NCBI RefSeq assembly: GCF_033807715.1
Contig: NC_084587.1
Span: 28,709,017 to 28,773,016 of the forward strand
Length of the DNA stretch: 64,000 bases
Source: Cololabis saira
Taxonomy: Eukaryota > Chordata > Actinopteri > Beloniformes > Belonidae
Direction of reading: 5' to 3'
Of this stretch, positions 9,761 to 20,433 are shown piece by piece. Every line of letters begins with the position of its first letter. Positions within the stretch are counted from its first letter, which is position 1. The notes beneath the pieces were generated by a model. It made no database searches, had not been told where the DNA came from, and was given only the letters and a program-made list of their open reading frames with translations. The position numbers and the translations under genes are program-made.

Positions 9761-11339
9761 CAGTCAGTCCGGAAAGTATTCAGAACGCTTTACTTTTCCC
9801 ACATTCTTTTATGTTACAGCCCTATTGATAATAGGAATAAATTCATTTTTTTTCTCAGAATTCTACACAAAACACCTCATAATGACAACATGAAAGAAGT
9901 TTTGATGCGACTTTTGTAAATTTATTAAAAATAACAAGAAATCATATGAGCATAAGTATTCATAACGTTTGCTTAATACTTTGTAGAAGCTCCTCTGGCA
10001 GCAATTACAGCCTCAAGTCTTTTTGAATAGGTTGCTACAAGTTTGGCACACCTATTCTTGGGCAGTTTTGCCCATTCTTCCTTACAGACCCTCTCAAGCT
10101 CCATCAGGTTGGATGGGGAGCGTCGGTGTACAGCCATTTTCAGATCTCTCCAGAGATGTTCGATGGGATTCAGGTCTGGGCTCTGGCTGGGCCACTCAAG
10201 GACATTGACATGGTTGTTCTGAAGCCACTGCTTTGATATTTTGGCTGTGTGCTTTGGGTCGTTGTCCTGCTGAAAGATGAAGCGTCGTCCTAGTCTGAGG
10301 TCAACAGCACTCTGGATCAGGTTTTCATCCAAGATGTCTCTGTACATGGCTGCATTCATCTTTCCCTCAATCCTGACTAGTCGCCCAGGTCCTGCTGATG
10401 AAAAACACCCCCACAGCATGATGCTGCCACCACCATGCTTCACTGTAGGGATGGTATTGGCCTGGTGATGAGCGGTGCCTGGATTCCTCCAAACACGACG
10501 CGTGGAATTCATGCCAAATAGTTCAATTCTTTGTCTCATCAGACCAGAGGATTTTTTTTCTCATGGTCTGAGAGTCCTCCAGGTGCCTTTTGGCAAACTC
10601 CAGTCGGGCTGCCATGTGCTTTTTAATAAGGAGGGGCTTGAGCCTGGCCACTCTACCATACAAGCCTGATTGGTGGATTGCTGCAGAGCTGGTTGTCCTT
10701 CTTGAAGTTTCTCCTCTCTCCGCAGAGGAACGCTGGAGTTCTGACAGAGTGAACGTCGGGTCCTTGGTCACCTCTCTGACTAAGGCCCTTCTCCCCCGAT
10801 TACTCAGCTTAGGCGGGCGGCCAGCTCTAGGGAGATTCCTGGTGGTTCCAAACTTCTTCCATTTAAGGATGATGCAGGCCACAGTGCTCACTGGGACCTT
10901 CAAAGCAGCAGAAATGTTTCTGTACCCTTCCCCAGATTTGTGCCTCGAAACAATCCTGTTTCGGAAGTCTGAAGACAATTCTTTTGACTTCATGTTTGGT
11001 TTGTGTTGCAATATGCACTGCCAACTGTGAGAGCTTATATAGACAGGTGTGTGTCTTTCCAAATCAAGTCCAATCAACTGAATTCACCACAGGTGGACTC
11101 CGATTAAGCTGTAGAAACAACTTGACAGAGATCAGTGGAAACAGAATGAACCAGAGCTCAATTTTGAGCTTCATGGCAAACGTTCTGAATACTTATGCAC
11201 AGGTGATATTTATATTTTTTTATTTTTTATAAATTTACAAAAATCATAACAAAACTTCTTTCATGTTGTTATCAATAGGGCTGTAACATAAAAGAATGTG
11301 GGAAAAGTCAAGCGTTCTGAATACTTTCCGGACTGACTG
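9761..11339 (-). mobile_element. Tc1-like DNA transposon, full length
   Basis: The element is 1579 bp, flanked by TA at 9759-9760 and 11340-11341. Both ends read CAGTCAGTCCGGAAAGTATT (right end as reverse complement). A second inner match (ATGTTACAGCCCTATTGATAA) shows the long inverted repeats, about 200 bp, seen in many fish Tc1 elements. It encodes a transposase on the - strand. Complete ends, target duplication and a single coding break mark it as a relatively young copy. Confidence 0.95.
9973..10993 (-). pseudogene. Tc1 transposase, one frameshift
   Basis: The start is the ATG at 10993 (MKSKELSSDFRNRIVSRHKS), the usual Tc1 N-terminus and paired-like DNA-binding region (ISAALKVPVSTVACIILKWK), followed by the GRPPKLSNRGRR hook. 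The DD34E triad is present: D in ILWSDET, D in [12 protein letters not shown] in [11 protein letters not shown]. The C-terminus ends RGASTKY with stop at 9973. The total matches the usual length of about 340 residues. A single extra base near 10527, just after WSDETK, shifts the frame between DNA-binding and catalytic halves, so this copy should not make active enzyme. Confidence 0.93.
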
Positions 11340-11441
11340 TATATATACGTATATTAGAGGTGTTACGGTATTTGTATTCGTCCCGTCCTGGTACAGAGGT
11401 CACAGTTCGGTGCACGACTACACACGACGAATATGTCTGAG

Positions 11442-12094
11442 CAGAGCCGTCTGGGAGATTTGCGAGGCCCTGTGCGAAATGGCTGGGGGGGGCCCTCGCG
11501 CGTGAGTGTAGCGAGTGCACGCGAAATCGGGTGTCTATATATGCAATTTTAACTCTCCAATTAGCAAAATACTGGATACCTTCCCCTGCCTCATCATCAT
11601 CATCATCATTTGGCTTGCCTCGACGCGGGGCCCCACGGCTGCTTGAGACCCGGTCGGATTGGTGATTTTTGTAACAAATTTATCAAACAAGCCTTTCAGA
11701 GAGGCATTAAACTCTTCCATTTTCTTTAGTTTTTTTCTTTTTTCGTCCCCTGATGGAAATTTCCTGAATCTGTCTCGTTCTCTCGACATTGTGTGACAGT
11801 TTGTTCCACACTTGTGTCAATGCGCTTGGTCTAACGCAGTTGTATGGAACAACAGACACGCGCAGCTGCGCAGAGACAATCAGCAAGCACATCATTGCAC
11901 ATATATTTATTGATATGCACAGACTAGTACACATTTAGGTCTGTAATGGAACGTGACTGTTGATATTTATAAGGGAGAAAACGAAAAAAAAATGGAAAAA
12001 AATAACAAAAAAAAAACGGCCCATAGCACGAGGCCCCTTGGGGCGCGAGGCCCCGTGCGGTCGCACGGTTCGCACACCCCTTGCGGCGGCCCTG
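11442..12094 (-). mobile_element. hAT element, internally deleted
   Basis: The left end is CAGAGCCGTCTGGGAGATTT and the right end GGGGTGTGCGAACC... in reverse complement, ending GGCGGCCCTG. The flanks are TGTCTGAG (11434-11441) and CGTCTGAG (12095-12102), an 8-bp target duplication with one mismatch, as for hAT. The interior keeps a - strand ORF start (11535-11789) and lacks the catalytic domain. Confidence 0.75.
11535..11789 (-). pseudogene. N-terminal remnant of a hAT/ZMYM1-like transposase
   Basis: Starting at 11789 the frame reads MSRERDRFRKFPSGDEKRKK then MEEFNASLKGLFDKFVTK. A basic segment with SGxEKRKK followed by a FxxSLxGxFDKF helix is typical of the first residues of ZMYM1-like hAT proteins in fish. 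The BED/TTF zinc finger and RNase-H core are missing, so this is the head of a deleted element. Confidence 0.55.
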
Positions 12095-12352
12095 CGTCTG
12101 AGTGAGTATTTAAAAAAGTTGAATCTTCACGTCAATCCAGGTGGTAATGACCCTGAGCAGCAGAGAAAGCAGAATAGCAGCAGAATACCACAGATTATAT
12201 AACATTTGGTATATTCCATTTTTTTCTATTTTTTGCAGCAAAATAAATGAAAAAAAATCTTACACTTTTTGTTGCTTTTTTCCCGTTGTACTGAACCCAT
12301 ACTGAACCACGCCCCAATACTGAGCTGTGTGTACTGTTACACCCCATATACA

Positions 12353-12353
<1 letters not shown>

Positions 12354-12420
<67 letters not shown>
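12354..12420. repeat. (TA)n microsatellite
   Basis: A 67-bp uninterrupted TA dinucleotide run. Confidence 0.98.
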
Positions 12421-12423
<3 letters not shown>

Positions 12424-12861
12424 GTATATATTTACATACATGCCCCCTTACTGCTGTTGTATGTTACATTTCAGTGTAAACACTGTCCTGATTTGTCGTT
12501 ACAAATAACTTGTTTGCCTGAGGTGTTAGTAAAGAAATTGCTGCAGCATCTGAGAGCCTCTTTGCCAAGCATAAACACTGATTAAGGAGACAAATGAACC
12601 ATTTCAGAAGCAATAACGAAAACCAATAACCAAGAAACACTTCTTGGGAAAAGTTAATGGCTGCCATAATTCACCAATACCCTTAACACTTCCTAAAGAA
12701 GTTGAATTTTTTTTTTCTAGGTATGAGTGGGTATACATGCATCACATTGATTTATCAATTGTCAGACAGCTGCTCTTAAGGAGTCACTTTAACCCTTTAA
12801 GTTCCAGCCTATTTTCAGTGCATCCACCCGTCTGCTCTAGTTTCCCCCAAGTGGAGTGTAA
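12421..12861. other. Intergenic, no gene seen
   Basis: No coding or repeat signal is recognised. Confidence 0.5.
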
Positions 12862-13190
12862 CCAGAATCAGAATCAGCTTTATTGGCCAGGTTCGAACAT
12901 TGTCCAACAAGGAATTTGACTCCGGTAATTTCGCTCTTTGGTATTAAAAATAAACAATAAACAAATAAATAATAAACAAATGTGGTATTTCTATGTACAG
13001 TATAAACATTTTAAAGGTGCAGCAGTTTGAGGTAGTGAGAAGGACAGTTCTGAATAAAAATAAGAATAAGTATAACCTATTTACAATTTTAACAGACAAA
13101 TTATACAAAAAATAAAAGAAAAAAATTATACAAAAGAAATACAAAAGTGAGAGGTGCAGCAGAGTGAGGCAGACCAAGTCAACCAGGGTT
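12862..13190 (-). mobile_element. CR1/Rex1-like LINE 3' UTR, - strand
   Basis: The + strand begins CAGAATCAGAATCAGCTTTA, the reverse complement of the TGATTCTGATTCTG tail that ends the LINE at 39975. After it come A-rich, GTGCAGCAGTTTGAGG and GTGCAGCAGAGTGAGG blocks seen in such 3' UTRs. No coding part is present, and the inner boundary is uncertain. Confidence 0.6.
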
Positions 13191-15170
13191 TTTCAGAGTG
13201 ATATAAGAAGAGATAAAGCAGGTGAGTCTGTTCATAAACATACATGAAAAGCATGCATTTCAACCTCACAAAACTGACGAATTAGTTTGTTTTTGTGTGT
13301 TTTTTTGAAGTGAAGGAAATACAAGGTTGTGCTATAACTGGAAGTCTTCTGGGCTTTGCTGATTTGGTCATCCTTTGCAAAAATGTGCCCTCTGGTAGCG
13401 ACAGACAGACTTTGTTTGAAAATGTGCTGTCTGTAGCTGTGCGTCCATCTCCCCGTCTTTGTCTGCGTGCCTTCACACATATTTGCATGTGGTGTATGTG
13501 TCAAGGACAGCTGTTCCTTCTGTTTCTTAGCAGGGCTTCAGGCAAATCCCCATCCACTCTGTCCAAATGCTTCGTTTCTTTAGGGGACAGCAAGAGACTG
13601 CCACTGCTCTTCGCCCTCAATAAATCCTTCCCAACGGCAACTGACACAATCTGAAACCTCCACTACTCAAAATTTCTGTTTGTGTAATTTTAGTACTAGT
13701 ATCCCTGGAAGTGAAAACATTCTAATAGTGTCTCTCCCTACATCCTCAGCTATAACTCTGAATATGCTGAAAAGAACATGCACTGTGTCAGATTGTCTCA
13801 GAGTTCCAGCAGAATCATCCATGGAAAAAAGACAAAAGTGTTCCCATTAACTATTCATCCATCCATCCAATTGGTGATTAGTGTATTCATCCAACCATCC
13901 ATCCATGCATTCATCCATCCAAGCACAGAACCTCTTCAATTTTGATGTTTTCACTGGTCATAAGGAAGAATACATTTCCAATTTTAAAATTATCTGAACG
14001 TTGTAATTGCCTTTAGTTGTCCAAAGCTGGTAGAAAACACTACATTTCTGAAACCAATCAAATAACCTATTGCTGAGACTGATAGTTCAGAATAAATTTT
14101 CATGATTCATAAAGAATTTAAAAATTAGTTTACATGTGAGGTTTTCCAGTCAGCTCACAGTGAAGCAGTCCTCCATGTACTGATTTGTTCATGTCTGATG
14201 AAGGTGGCTCAGAATGTTAGAGGTCATCCAATAATCAGGAGGTTGCTGTCCAACCAGGCTTCTCCGGTATTCCTTTGGAAAGATGCTGAGGTCATTATTG
14301 TGAAATAAGCTCAACGTGTAGCAAAAAAAGTACTTTTGTGAGCTGTTTCCGAACCACATTCTGCACATTTTACACAGTATACAATATGCAATGCATAATG
14401 GTACGGCAGTTATGATTAGTGTGCCTCCGTAAAAGCAACCCTGCCACAGTAGAAGCAAAGGCTGGTCATGTGACCAGCTTCCACTGTAATGGCCCAGTCC
14501 TATGAGGTGAGCTCCTTAAGAACAGCATTTGCAGTTATCCTGATTGTACGTATGTACAAACGCAGACAAAATCAGTACTACTAAATTACTGGTACCTCCG
14601 GGAATTTAGATAAAATCAGGGCACTAAGTAGTGCAGTATTTTATGTCTTTGTTTAGATTGTATGGTTGTGTTAGGTTGGTCTTGGTTTTCTTGTGTTATT
14701 GTTTATAAATGTTCTATTCTGTCTTTGGTTATTTGTTTAACTCAGATGTTCTCTATTGTGCTCATCTTTTTTAAGGTTTTTGCTTACTGTTTCAGTAAGC
14801 AATCTAGGTATTCAGCAACACACTTGGTGTGAGCCACTTTCTTCCTTCCTTACCAGATCATCATTTGGCATTGCTCTGGCTTGGTGTGCTTGACAGCCAC
14901 ATAAACTACCCCCTAACTCAGTGAGTGAGTCATACAGCATTTGCCTTCATACACGGTAAAGACAGTTTGTACTTAATAGCCTGCAGCGACTGAAGAAAAG
15001 CACCATTCTAGATTACACTGTTTTCTTTAGTGCAGATTGCAGTGACGATCAAAAGAAATGTTTCCGTAGTCCGTGACAAATATTCCTTTTTCAGCACAAG
15101 TCCATGTTTGTTTATTTTATTAGGCTTTTAATAAATTGAAAACAGTACATAGTTATTTCATGTTTAGAAA
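13191..15170. other. Intergenic, no gene seen
   Basis: A degenerate CATC repeat lies at about 13855-13920. Otherwise I see no exon-like open frame with protein similarity, no paired terminal repeats and no RNA gene. Confidence 0.5.
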
Positions 15171-15732
15171 GTTGTTCATCTCACGCGGGTGTCTTATCAG
15201 GGCCGGCTTTGCTGGTCCTGCTTCCTGGCTTCGGCCTCCGCTCCCCCTCCTTCCCCCCCTACACGATTCATACGCACATAGGCGAAGGGCGGGGGGTCCG
15301 GGTCGTGGGGGGCATTGTCCCGCGTGGCCCGGCACTCCCCGCCTCACGGTTTTAACAGCAAAATAGACACTGCACATTCAACACTTAATAAATACATTTG
15401 ACAAGGACACGTAGTTCAGGAGGGGGGGGGTCGGTGTCAAATCGATACTTGGCCCTCCCCCCTCCCTGTTTTTATGGCATTAATCACATACACTCAACAC
15501 CAGGGGCGGGAGGGGGTCCCACATCACCCGCGCTCCCTCACCGGCCTGGGATAGGTGGGTCGGGATTCCCGGGCCTGGCGGGGCTCGCCGTGCAGCCTGG
15601 GGCGCCTTCTGGCGGTGCTGGACTCCTCCGGGGAGGGGGAAACGGTGCGTGATTGTGTGTCTGTGTCGGTGAGAATGCGGTATGGAAGGGACATCAAAAC
15701 TTAATAATTTATCATTATGATATTATACAAAG
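15171..15732. repeat. Unclassified GC-rich repeat, left part
   Basis: GC-rich sequence with C and G homopolymer runs and no convincing coding frame. It is split from the GC-rich block at 18087-18735 by the Rex3 insertion. The two parts are contiguous across the empty target site, so they probably form one older repeat. I recognise the style as a widespread fish repeat but cannot name it. Confidence 0.4.
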
Positions 15733-15743
15733 ATGGTTATTAT

Positions 15744-18075
15744 CTCTCACTCACTCACTCATCTTCTCCCGCTTTATCCGTTACCGGGTCGCGGGGGCAG
15801 CAGCCTCAGCAGGGATGCCCAGACTTCCCTCACCCCAGACACTTCCTCCAGCTCTTCCGGGGGGAGTCCGAGGCGTTCCCAGGCCAGCCGAGAGACATAG
15901 CCTCTCCAGCGTTTCCTGGGTCTTCCCCGGGGTCTCCTCCCGGTGGGACATGCCTGGAACACCTCCCTAGGGAGGCGTCCAGGAGGCATCCGGTACAGAT
16001 GCCCAAGCCACCTCAGCTGACTCCTCTCAATGTGGAGGAGTAGCGGCTCGACTCCGAGCTCCTCCCGGGTGACCGAACTCCTCACCCTATCTCTAAGGGA
16101 GCGTCCAGCCACCCTGCGGAGGAAACTCATCTCGGCCGCTTGTACCCGCGATCTTGTCCTTTCGGTCACTACCCAAAGTTCATGACCATAGGTGAGGGTA
16201 GGGGCGTAGATTGACCGGTAAATCGAGAGCTTCGCCTTTCGACTCAGCTCCCTCTTTACCACGACGGTCCAGTACATCGACCGCATTACTGCGGACGCTG
16301 CACCGATCCGCCTGTCAATCTCACGCTCCATTGTTCCCTCACTCGTGAACAAGATCCCGAGATACTTTAACTCCTCCACCTGAGGCAGGACTTCTCCACC
16401 CACCCGGAGAAGGCATGCCACCCTTTTCCGGTCGAGAACCATGGCCTCGGTCTTGGAGGTGCTGATTCTCATCCCTGCCGCGTCGCACTCGGCCGCAAAC
16501 CGCCCCAGCACATGCTGAAGGTCCCGGTCTGATGAAGCCAACAGGACAACATCATCTGCAAAAAGCAGAGATGAAATCCTGAGGTTCCCAAACCGGATCC
16601 CCTCCGGCCCCTGGCTGCGCCTAGAAATCCTGTCCATAAAAATTATGAACAGGACCGGTGACAAAGGGCAGCCCTGCCGGAGTCCAACATGCACCGGGAA
16701 CAAGTCTGACTTACTGCCGGCAATGCGAACCAGACTCCTGCTTCGATCATACAGAGACCGGACAGCCCTTAGTAGAGGGCCCCGGACTCCATACTCACTC
16801 AGCACCCCCCACAGAATGGCACGAGGGACACGGTCAAATGCCTTCTCCAGATCCACAAAACACATGTAGACTGGTTGGGCAAATTCCCATGAACCCTCGA
16901 GCACCCTGCGGAGGGTGTAGAGCTGGTCCAGTGTTCCACGACCGGGACGAAAACCGCATTGTTCCTCCTGAATCCGAGGTTCGACTATCGGCCGTAATCT
17001 CCTCTCCAGTACCCTGGCGTAGACTTTCTCCGGGAGGCTGAGAAGTGTGATCCCCCTGTAGTTGGAACACACTCTCCGGTCCCCCTTTTTAAACAGAGGG
17101 ACCACCACCCCGGTTTGCCACCCCAGCGGTACTGTCCCCTTCCTCCATGCAATGTCGCAGAGGCGTGTCAGCCAAGACAGCCCTACGACATCCAGAGACT
17201 TGAGGTACTCAGGGCGAATCTCATCCACCCCGGGTGCCCGGCCACCGAGGAGCTTACGAACCACCTCGGTGACCTCGGCTTGGGTGATGGATGAGCAGGC
17301 CTCCGAGCCCCAACCCTCTGCTTCCTCAGTGGAAGGCATGTCAGTCGGGTTAAGGAGATCCTCAAAGTATTCCTTCCACCGTCCGACAATGTCCCCAGTC
17401 GAGGTCAACAGCTCCCCACCAGCACCATAAATGGTGCCGGCAGAGTACTGCTTCCCCCTTCTGAGGCGCCGAACGGTCCTCCAGAATTTCCTCGAGGCCG
17501 ACCGAAAGTCCTCCTCCATGGCCTCCCCGAACTCCTCCCAGACCCGAGTTTTTGCCTCCAAGACTGCCCCCTGCCCCGCGGCCCGCTTGGCCTGCCGGTA
17601 CCTATCTACTGCGTCAGGAGCCCCACCGGCCAACATAGCCCGGTAGGACTCCTTCTTCAGTCTGACGGCATCCTGTACTTCCGGTGTCCACCACCGGGTT
17701 CTAGGATTGCCGCCACGACAGGCACCGGAGACCTTGCGTCCACAGCTTCGAGCCGCCGCGTTGACAATGGAGGCAGAGAACATGGTCCACTCGGACTCGA
17801 TGTCCCCCGCCTCCCCCGGGATCCGAGAGAAGCTCTCCCGGAGGTGGGAGTTGAAGATGTCCCTGACAGAGGGCTCAGCCAGACGTTCCCAACAGACCCT
17901 CACAATCCGTTTGGGTCTGCCCGGTCTGTCCAACCTCCTCCTCCGCCAGCGCATCCAACTCATCACCAGGTGGTGATCAGTTGACAGCTCAGCCCCTCTC
18001 TTCACCCGAGTGTCCAAGACATGCGGCCGAAGGTCAGATGAAATGACAACAAAGTCGATCATTGACCTCCGGCCT
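15744..18075 (-). mobile_element. Rex3 LINE (RTE clade), 5'-truncated
   Basis: A perfect 11-bp direct repeat ATGGTTATTAT flanks it (15733-15743 and 18076-18086). The 3' end on the - strand is a short GAGT-type simple repeat instead of poly(A), as in RTE elements. Two stretches match the conserved sites used to detect Rex3 in fish: CGGTGACAAAGGGCAGCCCT at about 16659 and, on the - strand, TGGCAAACCGGGGTGGTGGT at about 17100. It is truncated inside the endonuclease. Confidence 0.92.
15774..18062 (-). CDS. Rex3 endonuclease (C-terminal end) plus reverse transcriptase
   Basis: One uninterrupted frame of 762 codons; the Met at 18062 is internal to the original ORF. Residues 1-35 are the end of an apurinic-type endonuclease (ISSDLRPHVLDTRV, then STDHHLV). 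RT motifs follow in order: LFKKGDRRVCSNYRGITLLS, QCGFRPGRGTLDQL, FVDLEKAFDRVPR, GLRQGCPLSPVLF, the active-site LLFADDVVLLA, and ELKYLGILF. The C-terminal region has RWLGHLYRMPPGRLPREVF. It copies LINE RNA into DNA at the target site. The lack of stops suggests recent insertion, but without the 5' endonuclease it cannot be autonomous. Confidence 0.92.
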   Translation of the reverse strand: MIDFVVISSDLRPHVLDTRVKRGAELSTDHHLVMSWMRWRRRRLDRPGRPKRIVRVCWERLAEPSVRDIFNSHLRESFSRIPGEAGDIESEWTMFSASIVNAAARSCGRKVSGACRGGNPRTRWWTPEVQDAVRLKKESYRAMLAGGAPDAVDRYRQAKRAAGQGAVLEAKTRVWEEFGEAMEEDFRSASRKFWRTVRRLRRGKQYSAGTIYGAGGELLTSTGDIVGRWKEYFEDLLNPTDMPSTEEAEGWGSEACSSITQAEVTEVVRKLLGGRAPGVDEIRPEYLKSLDVVGLSWLTRLCDIAWRKGTVPLGWQTGVVVPLFKKGDRRVCSNYRGITLLSLPEKVYARVLERRLRPIVEPRIQEEQCGFRPGRGTLDQLYTLRRVLEGSWEFAQPVYMCFVDLEKAFDRVPRAILWGVLSEYGVRGPLLRAVRSLYDRSRSLVRIAGSKSDLFPVHVGLRQGCPLSPVLFIIFMDRISRRSQGPEGIRFGNLRISSLLFADDVVLLASSDRDLQHVLGRFAAECDAAGMRISTSKTEAMVLDRKRVACLLRVGGEVLPQVEELKYLGILFTSEGTMEREIDRRIGAASAVMRSMYWTVVVKRELSRKAKLSIYRSIYAPTLTYGHELWVVTERTRSRVQAAEMSFLRRVAGRSLRDRVRSSVTREELGVEPLLLHIERSQLRWLGHLYRMPPGRLPREVFQACPTGRRPRGRPRKRWRGYVSRLAWERLGLPPEELEEVSGVREVWASLLRLLPPRPGNG

Positions 18076-18078
18076 ATG

Positions 18079-18080
<2 letters not shown>

Positions 18081-18121
<41 letters not shown>

Positions 18122-18140
18122 GTAGTAGTATTATTATTAT
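18081..18140. repeat. (ATT)n microsatellite
   Basis: A TTA/ATT run with an AGTAGTAGT interruption. It begins inside the Rex3 target duplication, so Rex3 inserted at the edge of a pre-existing ATT tract. Confidence 0.9.
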
Positions 18141-18181
18141 GTATAGTATATCATATTATTATTAGTATAGATATCGGATAG

Positions 18182-18735
18182 TTGAATGGATGAATGAATG
18201 GGATGCCTGGGTCTGGGGCCCTCCGTTGTCGGGCCTGCACGGGTGTCGCCTTGTTGGGGGGTTCCCTCTCTCCGGGCCCGTCTCCGGTCCCCCCCGCTGC
18301 CTCTGCCGCGGGGCGCCCCTCTGGTCTTGGAGGGCCACTTTCGTGGGGGACGGGTGCGCCTGCCCGCGTCGGCGGCCGGGGCGGCTCTGTCTCTCCGGGC
18401 GGGCTGGCCCCCTCCCGGGTGGGGGTCGTTGACCTGAAGGGTGGGGGCCTCCTGGCCGCGTGTCCGGCCCGGACCGGGTGGCCGGGGATTGCCTGGGTCG
18501 CGGTCCGCCGCCGCGGAATCCCTGGCTGCTTCTTCCCGCGGGCCCCCTCGGCCGCCGCCGGGGGGGGGGGGGCTCGCAGGCGGTGGGTTGCCTCCCTCCT
18601 ACTTCTCCCCTCTGTGGGGTTGCCGGTGGCCTGGGTTCCGGGCTCTTCCGTGTCGGCCTCCGGTCTCGCGGGTGGCGGGGTTGCTCCCCCCCCTCCCCCA
18701 CTATAGATACACTTCAGGTGGAACTTTGTTTGGTT
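18182..18735. repeat. Unclassified GC-rich repeat, right part
   Basis: A strongly GC-rich block with many G and C runs and long open frames on both strands that are compositional. It leads into ACTATAGATACACTTCAGGT and a CA repeat, a combination I recall as a dispersed fish repeat without a firm class. See the left part at 15171. Confidence 0.4.
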
Positions 18736-18739
<4 letters not shown>

Positions 18740-18774
<35 letters not shown>

Positions 18775-18852
18775 GTCACTTAGTCACATGCATATACACA
18801 CACACACACACACACACACGCATGATCATATACATACACACACACACACATA
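18740..18852. repeat. (CA)n microsatellites
   Basis: CA runs at 18740-18770, 18797-18820 and 18835-18850, separated by short ATAGTCACTTAGTCACATGC-type spacers. Confidence 0.95.
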
Positions 18853-18879
18853 GACATACACACTGGCTTGTTCACCTGC

Positions 18880-19640
18880 ATGCTGGCTCTCTAGTTTTTG
18901 GGTTTAGGTAGCGGTAGCGATAGCTTAGCTCAGACTGCGACGATCAGATCTCAAGATTTAGGTCGATTGCTGTTATTGTTTTGGTTGGCTCCGTGCCGGT
19001 TTCGTGCTTTGTTTGTGGTTTTTTGTTGCAGATTTCCAGTGCTTGACGTGTGTCTCCGTGTGTTCCTGCAGATTGGCAGTGGATGTCGTCACCCCCCCCC
19101 CCCCCCCAAAAAAAAAAAAAACACTAGGTTTGTATGTGTATATTTATGTATGTGTACGCATATGTGTGTCTGGCTCTGGCTGGAGCGGTCCATCCTTCAG
19201 CCAGTCGGACGCGGATCCAGGTTAAATCATGCAGGTTCCCGGGTGATTTGGGAGCTGGGTCCTCGGGGGTCTGCCCCAGGCTGGACCAGCTTCACCCTTC
19301 GAGATTTTCAGCGAAATCTGTCGGTTTGATCCCCGATAACGGGCGATGCGCCGCGGATGCGCTCCGGAGCGGATCTGTGCGCCCGCCGTGGAGTTGCGGC
19401 GCCCGTCGCGCAGCATCCGCCGGGTAGATCCGGCTGAAATTCCGCTGGTCGGTCCCCGGGAGTCCCTGCTACCAGTCCAGGCGGGTTCCTGCGGTCCCGG
19501 CCGGTGGGAACCGGTCATATTTCCCGGTTAAAGCCGCGGTGATGCGCGCTGATCCAGCAGCGCTGATCCAGCAGCGCTGCTCCCGGGCGCCTGGCTTGGC
19601 TCCGCGGCCAGCGTTCAGACTCCGCCGGGCAGATCCGGCT
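18880..19640. repeat. Unclassified repeat sharing blocks with the 63.6-kb element
   Basis: CAGCTTCACCCTTCGAGATT near 19287 matches CAGCTTCACCCTCCGAGATT near 63723, including the following TTTCAGNGAAATCTGTC. GCCGCGGTGATGCGCGCTG near 19533 matches the same string near 63606. C and A homopolymer runs lie at 19092-19126. No transposase was found. The two sites belong to one repeat family of unknown class, with the blocks in different order. Confidence 0.5.
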
Positions 19641-19739
19641 TAAATAGTGCATAAATGTTATTTATATACAACTCATATTTTATTTTTTTTAACAATAAAG
19701 TTGCCATTTGTGAAAATTCAGTGTTGTATTTATTTACAG

Positions 19740-20003
19740 GCTCGGGCTGCTCTGGCGGAGCAGGTTTATTCTCCTCCCCTGCTACACGTCATTCAGGGAG
19801 CCAATCAGCACAGAGCCTCATTATCATACCCCCCCCTTCCCTAAAAATGAGGCGCAGAAAAAGAGGTTAGAAGCGGTAAAACTAGTGACAGGGCCCACAG
19901 GCTGGATTTATGATTTATGTAGAAAAAACAAGCTTTAGATTGTTTTTAAGACATTCAAGGCCTGTTTAAAATATACATTAAATGCCATAATAGGTCTCCT
20001 TTA
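19740..20003. mobile_element. TTAA-type MITE, right half
   Basis: This matches the right half of the element at 34140-34588: GCCAATCAGCACAGAGCCTC, TTGTTTTTAAGACATTC and the end GCCATAATAGGTCTCCTTTAA. The left terminal repeat was not found here. Confidence 0.6.
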
Positions 20004-20115
20004 AATATAGTAATAATGCACATATATATACTTTTGGTTTCTACCGTCATGGTATCAATCATTAATATGTGTGCAGACAAGGTAAAAAAAAAAAAAAAAA
20101 AAAAAGAAAGTTGTT

Positions 20116-20265
20116 CATCCATCCATCCATCCATCCATCCATCCATTTTCTAAACTCGCTTTATCCTGTACAGGGTCAGTGGGGTCTGCTGGAGCCTATC
20201 CCAGCCAATTTTAGGCGAAAGGCAGGGGTCACCCTGGACAGGTTGCCAGTCCATCGCAGGGCCAC
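20116..20265 (+). repeat. Dispersed fish repeat with (CATC)n start
   Basis: (CATC)n at 20116-20147 is followed by TTATCCTGTACAGGGTCAGT, GCTGGAGCCTATCCCAGCC and GTTGCCAGTCCATCGCAGGG, the 3' end of a very common fish LINE/SINE family, probably of RTE type. Related scraps lie at 31466-31560 and 52430-52510. A poly(A) run lies at 20083-20105. Confidence 0.7.
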
Positions 20266-20361
20266 ATATATAACCCAAATTAGCTGCTTGCTGCTGTTAG
20301 CTCTATGAAATGCAACTTGAATGCATCACAATAGCTCTTTGGTTGTTTGATTTATTCATTA

Positions 20362-20364
<3 letters not shown>

Positions 20365-20430
<66 letters not shown>
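20365..20430. repeat. (AT)n microsatellite
   Basis: A 66-bp AT run. Confidence 0.97.

Positions 20431-20433
<3 letters not shown>

Larger units (their letters stand above)
11355..12345. mobile_element. hAT-type MITE (GGGGTGTAACGGTAC ends), split
   Basis: The left end reads GAGGTGTTACGGTATTTGTA and the right end GTGTACTGTTACACCCC, which pair as imperfect inverted repeats. TTCGGT (left) and ACTGAACC (right) also pair. This resembles a common fish non-autonomous family beginning GGGGTGTAACGGTAC. It is interrupted by the hAT copy at 11442-12094. Exact ends and target duplication are unclear because the left end abuts the Tc1 at 11339. Confidence 0.5.

Noticed and set aside
18151..18911. Several overlapping frames of 80-206 codons on both strands in the GC-rich block
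   Set aside because: Low-complexity Gly/Pro/Arg composition on both strands at once, ending in CA repeats; compositional, not coding.
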